A stretch of 64,000 nucleotides of DNA from NCBI GenBank assembly GCA_024336345.1, contig JANFOG010000019.1, positions 310,001 through 374,000 of the forward strand. Reading direction: 5' to 3'. Source of the DNA: Mariannaea sp. PMI_226 (Eukaryota > Ascomycota > Sordariomycetes > Hypocreales > Nectriaceae). The position numbers and the translations under genes are program-made. The notes under the pieces are model-generated. The model was not told where the DNA came from, made no database searches, and was given only the letters and a program-made list of their open reading frames with translations. Every line of letters starts with the position of its first letter. The stretch's first letter is position 1. Below are positions 32,062 to 43,526 of the stretch, in pieces.

Positions 32062-34885
32062 TCAACGGCTCTTAACAAATTCCGCGAAAAAGACATCCAC
32101 AAACGATACGATATTGTTGAGGTCGCCGTTTCGGGTCTCAATGTGGGATACCTGAGACACAGCCGAGACTTTAGCTCCTCCATGTCCCATGGGCCTCAGC
32201 TCAATCTCTGATGCTGTCAACGACATGCGGTGCGCACTGAGCGTCTTAGTACCTATGGGACTCTGGACTTCTGATGGCTGCTGATACGCTTCTGTGTCTG
32301 AGTGAACCCCTTTAATATTAATGCTGATCTCTTGGGACACCATGATACCGCTATACGATGGTGGCGGCTGCTGCGAGTTCTCTTGAGAGGAATATGGCCC
32401 AGAGTCGTCCATTATACGTATCGGCTGTGAGCGGTTATCTCTTCCAGGCGAACGAAGGTTAGTCGTTGTCTGGACAGATTCGGAAGACAATAATGGGTGT
32501 CCGCTCATCGATGACGCCGACTTCTCTGCGCTTCCAAAAAACCGCAACTTCGATGAGAGGCCTGATTGTTTGTCTTCAGGTCCATCAGTAGGACAACCAA
32601 TTCTCTTAAAAATGGGCCAAAATTCCCGGTGCACGTCCTCCATGAACCCCTGATGGAATTGGTCCGCTACCTGGCGCATCCTGAAGAAGCTCAGAGGCAC
32701 CAATTCGCAGTTGGGGCTTGATAGTATTGAATGGATCGGCATTACCAGCCGCAACGCTATCATGAATGTCTCTGCTTGGCCGTCTCCGTCTCGGAAATGC
32801 AGACGGACAATAGTCGGGGTAAATGTGGCATCTTCGAAGAAAGGTTCTTGAATCCACTCGCGCAGAGCTTCAATCGCATCACCAAGTTGCACGGCGAACT
32901 TCGTTTCTTGAGAGGATCGACGCGAAGTACAATCTCGCAGACTCTGACGAAGCTCCGTTACGGTCAAACCATGGAGCTGCTTCAAAAATTCCGCCTGCCA
33001 TTTCTCGATGCTCTTTATGGGCAGAGCCATGGAGGGAAGAAGGTTTCTAGTGCCTTTTCGCACGACCACATAGAATCCAAGTTTGACTCGCGGTCGGATT
33101 GCGAATAAGCCCAGGTGGACACCAGGCGGGATTCGATCTTGCTGATCTGCATATGCTGCCATGTCCCACATTTTCGCCTCAAATTCGGGAGATTGGATCT
33201 GCATGCTGGATCTGATAATGTCACAGACCTGGTGCAGGTCCGCAAAACGGTAGCCAGAGGATACCAGCCGGTCTGCCTCGCGATCTGTGTCGACCCGGCG
33301 AACCAAAAACATGAGCGACCCACGGCTGTATTCTTGCTGGCAGTTGAGACCTTTTGTACCAACGTCAGTCGTACCAGGGTCGGCCTTGATTGCATTAACG
33401 TCAATTGAGAAAGGCCTCGGTTGATGTTGTCCCTGTGTTCGCTTGGAACCCGACCCTGTCTGGAGGATCTCGTCCCAAAGAACTCCAACAGAAGTAAGGT
33501 CCTCCCGCAGCCGATTGCCCAGTGCCGCGGCGGCAACGCAAAATAACTCACGGAAGATGATATCGTATTCTTCAATTAACTCGCCATGGTCGTTGATGAG
33601 CCGAACGCCGCGTTTTCCATTCTTGCTATAACCAGAGTCTGGCATTTGAGTTAAGTGATAATTCATACTGTTGATAAGTCTTGAGATCCCGCTCCAGTTT
33701 CTCGAGGCCTGGAACATCCAATGGAATAATGAATGGGCGATGGTGAAGCCTTCCTTCGTATTCTGACGTTGTTAGAATTATTTACGAGAAAGTACTACCA
33801 GGTGCCTACCTTTTCCAAGAATGAATCCGCCACAACTGTACAGGGAATGAGTCCATCTGGATCAACAAGTACCCTCCCGTCTTTGTGAAATACAGCGGCG
33901 GCCAAGGTAATCTGTTGCGCCCGAAGGGCAGACCTCCGCATGTTCCTAGCTCGGAGAATCGCCAATCCAGCCATGATGACACAGGAACCGAGAGACTATT
34001 TTAACATTAGCGACCCTACGGCCGTGAACCTTCGAAGTTATGCGCAATAGACTAACCAGAAAGATAACAATAATCACGGTTGCGCTTCGAGACAGTTTGT
34101 TTTTCTTCGATTTGATATTGACTAGTCGATACCGCGTCCCAACAGCGGCACACCAGTGCATCCCAGAAACAGCCCCCGCCAGCACGACGGCAGAAATCGT
34201 TCGCTTCCGCCATGAGGTGGCCCACATAGCTCGGAAGACAAAGAACATAGCTAGAGCCACAATACTGGCAACAACAGAAATGGTCGCAGCGCCCACGACA
34301 TATGCCGGTCGATAGATGCACACATAGTTGGTGATAGAAGCGTTTCCAAGGTAGTGCATTCCACATATGGTAGCTCCGCAGAGAATACCGCCGACTGTGA
34401 CTCTCCACCAGGAAACACGATTGTTTGTGCCGACGGCGACAAAGGCAGCAAGGAGTACGATGATCGGTACGAAAAAGGAGATTGCAGTAAAACCGGTCGA
34501 GTATTCTACCTGTAACTCGGGCTCTCCGTTGGCTAGGTTAATGGCTGTGTTACCGATGAAATGCTGGGAACAGTAAGCAAATATCTGACAACTCTTCGGT
34601 CTGCCTACGCACCATGCACCAAATGGAGATGCCGCCCATGGTGACGGCCGAGCTCAGAAGGAGGAGGCTGATTCAGTCAGCTAGATGTTCCTGCGATTTT
34701 CAGTGATATGAGACAGCGGCATACTGGTTAAAGAGCCCTTTGAGCCCGGTCCGGCGGTTGATCAACTCGAGGGTCGAGGCAGCGCCTATGAAGCTGACGA
34801 TGTAGCTGAGAACGACAAAACCGGCATTGTAGCTCTGGGCCACAGCCCGGCCCTGGTATTCACGGAGGAGATCCTCGGACGACAT
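32062..34885 (-). CDS. MHYT-domain integral membrane sensor protein
   Basis: Five exons on the minus strand join in frame: 34885-34725, 34667-34613, 34563-34057, 33995-33810 and 33762-32062, giving 869 residues. Introns are 47-61 nt with GT-AG ends. The N-terminus has seven hydrophobic segments and three MHYT-type motifs: WCMHFIGN (M72), CGMHYLGN (M141) and SGMHWCAAVG (M207). MHYT is a membrane domain whose Met and His residues are proposed to bind a metal and sense O2, CO or NO; in bacteria it occurs in CoxC and CoxH of CO-oxidation clusters. The cytoplasmic part (about 600 residues) has no enzyme domain I can name and ends in a low-complexity Ser/Pro/Gln tail, so its output is unknown. The divergent neighbour 2.3 kb away encodes a HoxX-like CO synthase. 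No damage is seen. Confidence 0.88.
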
Positions 34886-37185
34886 TAAGGAACTTTACGG
34901 CTAGCAACTTCCGTCACAGTAACCGTCCATGAAAAGAAGATCACTACTGGGCTAGACAACCGCACTTAAGTATGCGGGTAGTTCTCAACATAATATCCTC
35001 CTTCCGATGTGACGTTTCATGGGAGCCCTACTGGCCTAGGACGTAGGCCAATGAACAACGCGCATTGCGCATTTCTTGTTGGCTCGAATCTCATGTCGAT
35101 TGGTGCCTTGGTACCTGAAAAATGGGAAATTGAGTTCTGCTTCGAGAGCGCAACTTTTTCTCCGGGACTAGATTTCCAACAGAATGTTCTTGCACGTGAG
35201 AAGTCCAGCGAGAACATCTTTACCATACAATGATGTTGTCATTGGGAGGGACATCGTGCAGGATGTCGTGGAGCGACCCAGGTAACGCACTAAGCTCTGG
35301 CATGAACATCTTGATGGCCATTGGCGAAGCTGTCGTTCATCTCCATGCATACCATGTCTCTAGGCTCAAGGGGCCTAACGGACCATGTTTGCCCACCTGA
35401 GAGGCGGAGAGGAGTAGAGACGAATGTGGCTAGCTGAGAGACCCCTGAGGCTAGCTGCCACCCTCGGTAAGGGACTGCTATGTATTTTGAATGGGCCAAA
35501 AGGAGAAGAGTTGCTGAAGCGGCTGTAATTGGGTCAATCGATGTGGGGGCGCGAAGTTTAAATTGCTAGATGATGCTTGATGACGCTGGCTGGCTTACTG
35601 AAATCCTGCATTCGATCCCTTTGCTTCTCGAGGGATGCACCCATGGTTATCGATGCTGAGACATCCTCAGTAACCCCCCCCCCAAAGCCCGACAATTGGT
35701 AGTGTATGGAGGCTTGAACATGTTAGGCAGGTAATGTCATAGCTTCGCTATCTCTGACCCTCACGCTCGGAGAGCCATCCATGGCGCTGATTACGCGACG
35801 AGAACTGAGACACCAATCCGTGTATGAGGGAAAAATCGTCCTCCGTCCATGTCTCAGCCTGCCTCTGGTCCCTCCGGGGGGATGGTGGGGGAGAAGGCGG
35901 ACAACTTGCCTGGTTCCACTGAGTATCCTGTCCTGACGCAATGATCTAATACAGTGAGATATACTTTGTCTCTCACCTTCATGAAGACATTTCTAACCAC
36001 TATTTTACGAAGCCTACAGCATCGGAGGGTGTCGGGGACTTTTTTCCTGCACTCTTTTCTCATGTGTATCCTCAATAGGTACCAGAGCTGCTCGCAGACC
36101 GCTCAACCGCCCTGCAGCCGCTGCCGTCTCAGGAGCCGCTATGCCAGCAACAAATGTCAGCTCACACACCGGAATAAGACGGCAGACCAGCTTTTGCTAG
36201 ACAGCAGCTCAGACCCATCTGGAGGCATCCTGAGGCTGGATATCCGATAAGCATGACTTAGCTCGTCTGAGAGTTCATTGGCGTAATGAGCGTTGCCAAT
36301 CTGTTCCGGCAGGAATCACCAAGCGCACCGTGTTAATATGCTGACGAAATTCGGAGTCATAGTCATTTCCATCCGATGCAACTTCATATTTTCTCGCGTC
36401 ACGCCTCAAACCTATCCTACTTACAGATATACTTGGCGGTGATTGGGGCAGGGGGCCAGAGAACCTCTTGGGGTTTGGACGCTTTGACCCTCACCCTGGT
36501 TGGAATAGCCTGGATTATAGCCTAGGTCTATTCCTTGCCAGACGACCGAGTTGCCCATAGTAACCTAATCGTACCACTCCAGGTAGGTCCATCTTCAATT
36601 AAACGCCGATCATGTTTAGGGGCATCCCCACACTGAACAAGCTTAACTGATTGCTGGCTGCTGCCCCTGTCTTTCGAAGGCCTGGGCCGCCCGCGCTAGT
36701 CTCGTCAGAACGACCGGTAGGATTAGACCTTGCTGATGCGCCCTCCAAGCCTCGCGATGCCCCAAGCATATCATGGAGGTTCGCAGATCCATCTGTGCTG
36801 TGATCGGATATGGCCTGAATTCCACCCGTAGCCGGCTCAACTTTTGTAAAGCTGAATGACCGGCTGTTAAAGCGATGTTGCTGCAAACTCAAGTCGGACT
36901 ACACAGGACCAATCGAGTGCGTGTTAAGAAACATGGCCGGTGTACTAACGTCGGCATCTTGCGTCATAACACTCTAATGCACCGACTCTACTTCTATGCC
37001 CGAGGCCACCCCTTACTTCGTCTCACTCTTGAGACTGCCTTTTGACTCTAGATCCGGGATCTATAGGCTACGGACTCAGCACCATGTCCACGTATATACA
37101 CGGCGGGTTTGTCCAGTAAAACCCCTGATGGGCTAAGACTGTCCGCCACCCTTCCTGTCAATCTTCGTCCTCTTGATTCCCGACT
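34886..37185. promoter_or_regulatory. Shared divergent intergenic region, MHYT and hoxX genes
   Basis: About 2.3 kb separates the two start codons, long enough for two promoters. A run of 10 C lies at 35674-35683. Short frames (for example 35954-36250 plus and 36599-36892 minus) show no domain, so I see no third gene. I cannot name individual binding sites. Confidence 0.4.
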
Positions 37186-39561
37186 ATGAAGATCCTCTTT
37201 CTTTGCACAGCACACAACTCGTTCTCCCAGCAGCTTTTTCTTGCCCTGTGTCGGACACATTCAATCACTATCGAATATGCCCTTTCTGACCAGGTCATGG
37301 TCGAGGCCGCAACACTTGCCCAGCCAGACATTATCATCTGCCCCTTCTTGACCTCTCGCGTTCCCTGTGAGATATACACGAAGTACCTCACTCTCGTTGT
37401 CCATCCTGGACCTCCAGGGGATGCCGGCCCCAGTGCCATCGACTGGGTTCTCATGGGCGACGACGGTACGGTCTCGGAGTTCGACCAGCTTCTCCAAGCA
37501 CAGACCTGGAGCCGGACTGGCCGCTCTCACTGGGGTGTCACTGTACTACAGGCCGTTGCAGAGTTGGACGCCGGCCCAGTTTGGGCATTCGAGCAGTTTG
37601 AAATTAATATCGACGCACCAGGAGTCACCAAGTCGACGCTTTATCGTGGACCCGTCACGCGGGCTGCCATAACCGCCACCCTAGCTGCTCTGGACCGCAT
37701 CTTGACGGCAGCCAACCAAAATACATGCTCTTACGCATACACGCCGTCACACCCAGCGGGATATGAGAAGCACTGCCTGTCGGCTACGTCGTCGGCAATG
37801 CTACCGCAAACGCAGTCAAACTCAGACTCAGTTTCGACATTGATTCCGCTCTCAGGACCAATGACAGTGTCTGCCAGCCGCATCTTCTCTCGCCTTCTAC
37901 CCGACCCTGCGTATCGTCTTGCATGTGTGACAAAGCAGCTCCCCTTCCTCGGCGGCGCAACTCACCGGCGCCCTCTCCTCAAAGCCGCCCACCGCGGCTT
38001 TGATGTACGCTCAGAAACTGCCCGCGACATCTCACGGAAGCTCCGGTCTGCCGACTCGCAACCAGGTTGCCTCACCCGACTATTTGATGAGGTAAGTCTA
38101 TACGTCTACGGCGGCACCATCGAGGAGGGGCGGAACCTAGTGGGAGGTTACAACACTGAATGCGAGGACTATTGCGACGAGGCCTGGAGACGACTCGAAC
38201 CGGGCCGCATCATCGCATGCAGGGACGGTGCCATCTGCATCGCCACTAGTGAAGGCATGGGCATCTGGATTACTCATGTGAGGCAGGTGAAGCGCAAGGC
38301 CGATGCGATGCTTTGGCCCAAGGTGCCTGCAGTGTATGGATTGCGTAACCTTGGCCTTCTAGATCATGCTACTCTGAGCAAAACGCTCATGCCACGCCCG
38401 ACAGTCGATTGGTCCAAGGCGAGGCACTCAACGCACCAGGAGATTTGGGTTGACTTTGTGACATATTCCAACGCCCGGCACGTCGCCTTTGTGTACTTTG
38501 AGTTTTACAACGGTGCCATGAGCACAGAACAGTGCTCACGTCTTATTGAGGCGCTCGAATTCGTCTCGTACACCCACATCATCGAGAGGCCTCTGAGCGC
38601 CGTCGTGCTCATGGGAGGCGACTCGTACTTTAGCAACGGCATCGCGCTCAACGTCATCGAAGCGAGTCCTGACCCTGCTGCTGAGTCGTGGCGAAACATC
38701 AATCGTATTGATGATGTGGTGCATATATTGCTTGAAGACTTTCCGAGACGTAAGATCTTGACTATTGCTGCACTGCGAGGCAACTGTGCCGCGGGAGGCG
38801 TGGCTATGGCGGCGGCATGCGATGTAATGATTGCAGGCTTAGAGACGGTGCTTAATCCCGCATATCGAGCCCTGGGTCTCCATGGGTCTGAATTTCACTC
38901 CTTGACTTATGGCGGGAGATGCGGGGTCGAGGGCGCGAAGCGCTTGTTGCGAGACATGCTTCCCCTGTCACCTTACGCGGCGAGAGATATGGGGCTGGTC
39001 GACCATACACTGCCTGGCTCGGGAAGCACACTTGATACCAGAATTCGTAATCATGTTGGGGCCATGGTTTGCACCCCCGGATTTCGGTACCTCCCAGGCA
39101 ATTGGAAGGTCGGTGTCGACGTGAGCCCGGCCGGACTAGCGGCGGCTCGAGCCGAAGAGCTAGGTGAGATGGCCAAGGATTTCTGGAGCGCTAGGTCAGA
39201 AAGGTATCACTCGAGGAGGCGGGACTTTGTGCGCAAGGTCAAGCCTGTGCGAACACCGTTGCGGTTTGCGTCGCATCGGCGGCACGGCGGAGTAGAGGAT
39301 GAGGAGGAGAGCGATGCGTTTGACGACGTCACCGCGTTTGAGAAGCTTGCCGTGGAGACGATGGTTAAGTCGAGAATGCCTGAGATGGAGACACAGGCGA
39401 GACAAAATGCATCTCTACCTCTGAGTCCTGCTAGCAGCCCAGGTCAAATGAATTGTTGCAAGAAGGATATGATGACATCATCTCCCTTGCCTAGCATAGA
39501 AGTCAGACCGCAGCGAGACTTGGAATCGGTATTCACTTGCTATTACGACCCGGCGGGTTGA
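37186..39561 (+). CDS. hoxX: HoxX/HypX-like CO-forming protein
   Basis: A single 791-codon exon encodes both modules of bacterial HoxX/HypX. Residues 1-200 resemble 10-formyltetrahydrofolate-dependent formyltransferases: VVHPGPPGDAGPSAIDW (71-87) and WGVTVLQAVAELDAGPVW (116-133) hold the active-site region. Residues of about 420-660 form an enoyl-CoA-hydratase-like domain with oxyanion-hole segments FSNGIALN (near 482-489) and GNCAAGGVAMAAACD (near 531-545). The end YHSRRRDFVRKVKPVRTPL is typical of the family. In bacteria the first module passes a formyl group to coenzyme A and the second releases CO, used as a ligand of the NiFe-hydrogenase iron. Fungi of this kind are not known to have that enzyme, so the use of the product is open. 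Start ATG 37186 fits MKILFLCTAHNSF. The gene is intact. Confidence 0.9.
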   Translation: MKILFLCTAHNSFSQQLFLALCRTHSITIEYALSDQVMVEAATLAQPDIIICPFLTSRVPCEIYTKYLTLVVHPGPPGDAGPSAIDWVLMGDDGTVSEFDQLLQAQTWSRTGRSHWGVTVLQAVAELDAGPVWAFEQFEINIDAPGVTKSTLYRGPVTRAAITATLAALDRILTAANQNTCSYAYTPSHPAGYEKHCLSATSSAMLPQTQSNSDSVSTLIPLSGPMTVSASRIFSRLLPDPAYRLACVTKQLPFLGGATHRRPLLKAAHRGFDVRSETARDISRKLRSADSQPGCLTRLFDEVSLYVYGGTIEEGRNLVGGYNTECEDYCDEAWRRLEPGRIIACRDGAICIATSEGMGIWITHVRQVKRKADAMLWPKVPAVYGLRNLGLLDHATLSKTLMPRPTVDWSKARHSTHQEIWVDFVTYSNARHVAFVYFEFYNGAMSTEQCSRLIEALEFVSYTHIIERPLSAVVLMGGDSYFSNGIALNVIEASPDPAAESWRNINRIDDVVHILLEDFPRRKILTIAALRGNCAAGGVAMAAACDVMIAGLETVLNPAYRALGLHGSEFHSLTYGGRCGVEGAKRLLRDMLPLSPYAARDMGLVDHTLPGSGSTLDTRIRNHVGAMVCTPGFRYLPGNWKVGVDVSPAGLAAARAEELGEMAKDFWSARSERYHSRRRDFVRKVKPVRTPLRFASHRRHGGVEDEEESDAFDDVTAFEKLAVETMVKSRMPEMETQARQNASLPLSPASSPGQMNCCKKDMMTSSPLPSIEVRPQRDLESVFTCYYDPAG

Positions 39562-42500
39562 CATTCTGTTTGCTATTCCTTCGATGGCGGGTTGGTCTCC
39601 ATGGGCTTGACACAGTTTGGGCTAGTGGCGGTTGTTGGGCGCCTCTGCGACGGTGTATCCAGAAGACATTTAGTACGCAGGACTTTGGTTAAAGAATCGA
39701 GATATAATATCCTAGATTAGAGAATTTAAAATTAGCTACGAGATAAAAATAACTTCTGAATGTATTATACAACATACACGCCTGGCCAGTCGTACGGCTC
39801 TTCTCGGCTTGGATAGAGGAAAGTTGGCTAACGGCTTGATAGCAGGGCAATACGTTACTATATCAGTTACAATCAACCTCGCCCTCCTGAATAAGAAAAA
39901 TTACGGTTTTAAAAACCGAATCCAAGCCAGATAAACTACCAATAATTGGTTACTAAACAGCAGGCGAATAGCAACGTGAAACACTTTCTAATCCAATTTA
40001 TCAAGCGTCGTCCGAAACCCCACGCATTTCCTTATTCGGAGGCTTTATCATTTCGTTTCATTTCGCTTTTCTTAATTAATAACGACCGCAAGCCTGCCCA
40101 AAAACTGAGTCTTCTCGAGCGCTGTGTTCCTTGCAACAATGTCATAAGCTCCTCATCCCTAGCCTCCTTGATCTGCTCCTCTCCCAACCCTAACCCTCTT
40201 TGAGCAAGTTTGCAATGCTATTAATGATAACCTTAGGTCGTATTTCGCACTGACTAAAAACTACTTTTGCGACTTATTCGATCGCGTTCCGCGTCTACTA
40301 TACCTCTGCTAAGCGTATTCTAACCCCAGCTTCGATAAGCGTATATGAGCCCTGTAAATAAGACAAACCAAATTCAACCCTACACCCTGGCATAAATTAA
40401 CCCTACTGGGTTTAAAGTGGGTCAAGAAAATCGACTCTACTAGAGTTGATTTCGTCATTAGCTACTAAACTAGCTTGCTAAGAGCTCTAGGTCTAAAAGC
40501 CGACTTTACTGAGATCCCTACTGTCGTCTCTCCACTGTTGATCTCCAAGAGGTCAAATTTGGTGTTGTCTTTGCGTCTCATCACTGGTGCAAAATGTACT
40601 TCATTGCTGTCGTTATCAACATCCAGAGGGTCGGACGTTTCATTTAGTTTATAAGTTGAGGCACTTCTTGATGGCGGTCCCGGGAATGTTTGGGTTTGCG
40701 CTAACTGGCAGTGATCGTTATTAGGTTGGTGCTAAGATGTAGTCCGATCCCTTCATGACTGCCACTCATATTGGTGTCTTCTTATCCAGTATCCAGGGGC
40801 TTGCAAGCAGGGTTATCTAGCAGGCCGTCGGTTAAAAGAGTGGCAGTAGCACAAGGATTTAGGTCTGCGACTTCCTTTCCTGACAGGTCCTCTCTCAATG
40901 TGGTATCATCACTTCATTTCATCGTCACTGTGACGTTTCAGGTCTGACAGGTCGGTCTGACAGGTTGGTCTGACGAGACAGCAAGCTGCTGACCAACGTC
41001 AAATCCTCGCAATTTGATTCGCCAAAATACCCAGCCCAGCCATTTCCTCCACCGCGCACGTACCCAGAGATCGAGATTGTTTGATCTGTGGTACACCTGT
41101 CGCACAAGGCAAGGTAGGGAGGGCAGGGTATGGCTATTGGGCGTTGGTCGCTGTCTTTGTTTGCGCTGCGCCCACTCAGCTTGGCAAAGTGCTCCCTTTA
41201 GTGCCCCCCTCCCTCCCCCCTTTCTCAGCCGTCATCCAGTTGTTCGGTTTCCATATACCCACCCTGGCCGCGGTAACTGACGGCAGCTGCCGCGGCTGTA
41301 ATCGACGCCGTCTAGCAGGGATCGGGTGCGTGCTTGGTAGCCTATGGTACGCCCACGTACGCCAATTTAGGGGGGAGGCTTTCTCCTGTTCCACCGCTCG
41401 ACCGTAAAGTATCTACAGTACTTTTCTCTCCTCTCATTATCTTCATCATCGATACGAACTTCACCTTGCTGGCTTGCATTTACCATGACCCGATGATGCA
41501 ATGTTTAGTTTTGTCTGATGTCAATCCTTCTAGCTTCATGCAGGATGCGGTAACTAAAACCAATGCTTCCCAGCTTTCGTCAGCAGGCGATCCTCATCTG
41601 ATGTTCCTATTGCTCAACTTCTTCAATGGAAATTTGACCCACTGTCCCTACACCTCCACTTGTTTTCTCCCATATCTTCTCATCTCACTTGCCATCTCCC
41701 GTCGCCATACTCGGTCGGTCAAGTCAACGGCACATGCTGCTGATAGCATATATGCCCACCTTGCCACGGTCAATGAAGAGGGGCTATTCTTTGTAGATCT
41801 AGCCTAGAATATGCTACACACCCCACTTCACGCCAGAGCAAGGCCAGAAAATCATTGTGGCTAATGGGGATAAGCCGCATTTCATTCGTAGTGGTGTTGC
41901 TCTTTTGCCTCTGACATTTTGTGAGGTAAGGCTTAAGACGTTCGCAAATTTTACTCTAGATGGAAATAGATCGTCAAAAGCTCTTTAGTATAGGGGGAAC
42001 ACCAGTTCATGGACCATATCATTCCTCGCATCATGTGCCCAACCACTCCTGTGTGAGTTGCTCAGGAGAAGTATTTTCGTATACTCGTAAAGAGTCAAAT
42101 ATGAATCCGGCAAGACGTTATTGATTTCTTGATGTTCACTTTTCATTGCTCTGTATCTACGAATGGGAGGTTGCTCACTCCCACTCTACTACTCAAACGG
42201 TGGCCTTGTCTGTCTATTACGTACCTAAGTCCCCATAACGCGAAATCCCTATCCTCCCCCCTTTCTCCTGCTTTCTGCCATCCATATTGGAGCGTTTCTA
42301 GGATAGCAGGTTGGAAGCTTGCGGTTTGACATGTAGGCACCCCACGCACATACATGCATTGATCCAGAACGGAAAACACACGGGGAGAAAGGGTGAGAAA
42401 TTTCATGTCCAAGCCCCGGGCTGGATATCCAATCGAGAGCCACGTGCCCGACCCAAGAGCTTGAGCTAACTGCCACTTTAAGCTTCCCGCTTTGTATGGT

Positions 42501-43180
42501 AGCATTCAACTTTTACAGTACTGTACACCACATCGCCCTTTAGGGGGGTAAAGAGAGGAGTCTGGAGGGAAGAGAGAACAATGATTTGAAGATGAAAATA
42601 CCACTGCTTATTGGTGTTTTATAGGGCTGGCTACATACCACCCCAATGAGACAACCCCTATCACACCAAGCCGCCGCCACCACGTTCTGCACTTTGGCCC
42701 ATTCCAGCATTTATATGGCATTACCAAACTCACACACCGGCTCTGCCTGGTAACCAATCACTTTGGATGTCTCCGCCAGGTTGTGTTATGTGAGTGATTT
42801 CCGCCGCCGAGGCACAGAGCAGGAGTCGACTCTTTAGACGCATAGCAAGAGAGCAGATCCTGGCAATGCAAGAAAGACGACACCAAGAATGCTGCGAGCT
42901 GTATTTTGAACACCAACTTAATGGCAAAAAGGGGGACATATTCAGGAAAAGCAAGCGCGAGGCACAGAAAGAGGAGGCCCAGACCGGCAAGTAAGAGATG
43001 TCAGAGGCCACCGCTCATGTGATAAGGTCTTATGGTTTATCTCATCGACAATTGCATTTACTAATATGATGTGCTCTTCGTCCTTAATAAATTAACTATT
43101 TGTGTGTGTGTAAACTATTAAAGCAATTGTATTTTAGAAGAAACTGTTCATCCCCCTCTTTTCTGCCATTCAATGGAACC
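39562..43180. other. Gene-free stretch, partly AT-rich
   Basis: No recognisable gene over 3.6 kb. 39.66-40.45 kb is AT-rich and holds AACCCTAACCC at 40186-40196. A 13-bp unit GGTCTGACAGGTY repeats nearly three times at 40941-40974. Frames such as 41334-41807 (157 residues) and 42794-42994 have no domain. The long frame may be composition-driven. Confidence 0.4.
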
Positions 43181-43186
43181 CGCACA

Positions 43187-43277
43187 TTCTTCTTCTTCCT
43201 CCTCTTCTTCTTCCTCCTCTTCTTCTTCCTCCTCCTCTTCTTCTTCTTCCTCCTCCTCCTCTTCTTCTTCTTCCTCC
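43187..43277. repeat. TTC/TCC microsatellite
   Basis: About 90 bp of CTT and CCT triplets on the plus strand. It creates artificial poly-Ser and poly-Phe/Leu frames in different phases, which I do not count as genes. Confidence 0.9.
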
Positions 43278-43526
43278 ATTATGTTCAATATCACCAATCA
43301 GCTAAGTGCGCTATTCAGCTTCAAGTGGATTCGTAATCACCTACATGCGGGCGACACTATGAGTTTATATACACAGGGTAACTTACAGAACAGCCTTGGT
43401 TAAAGCTACAGACCTCAAGTTATAAAACCAGTTAGATCAAATAGATGCTTCCCTAGAAATCCCGACAACCGGGCTAAATCAAAGGCTCCCTATATAGAAG
43501 GTTTCCAATACCATAGAACCTCCAAT

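Noticed and set aside
34886..37185. Additional gene between the MHYT and hoxX genes
   Set aside because: Frames of 60-98 codons occur on both strands but overlap each other and show no domain or splice logic.
43173..43403. Poly-serine protein
   Set aside because: The frame is produced by a TTC/TCC microsatellite and other phases give poly-Phe/Leu. No conserved sequence flanks it.
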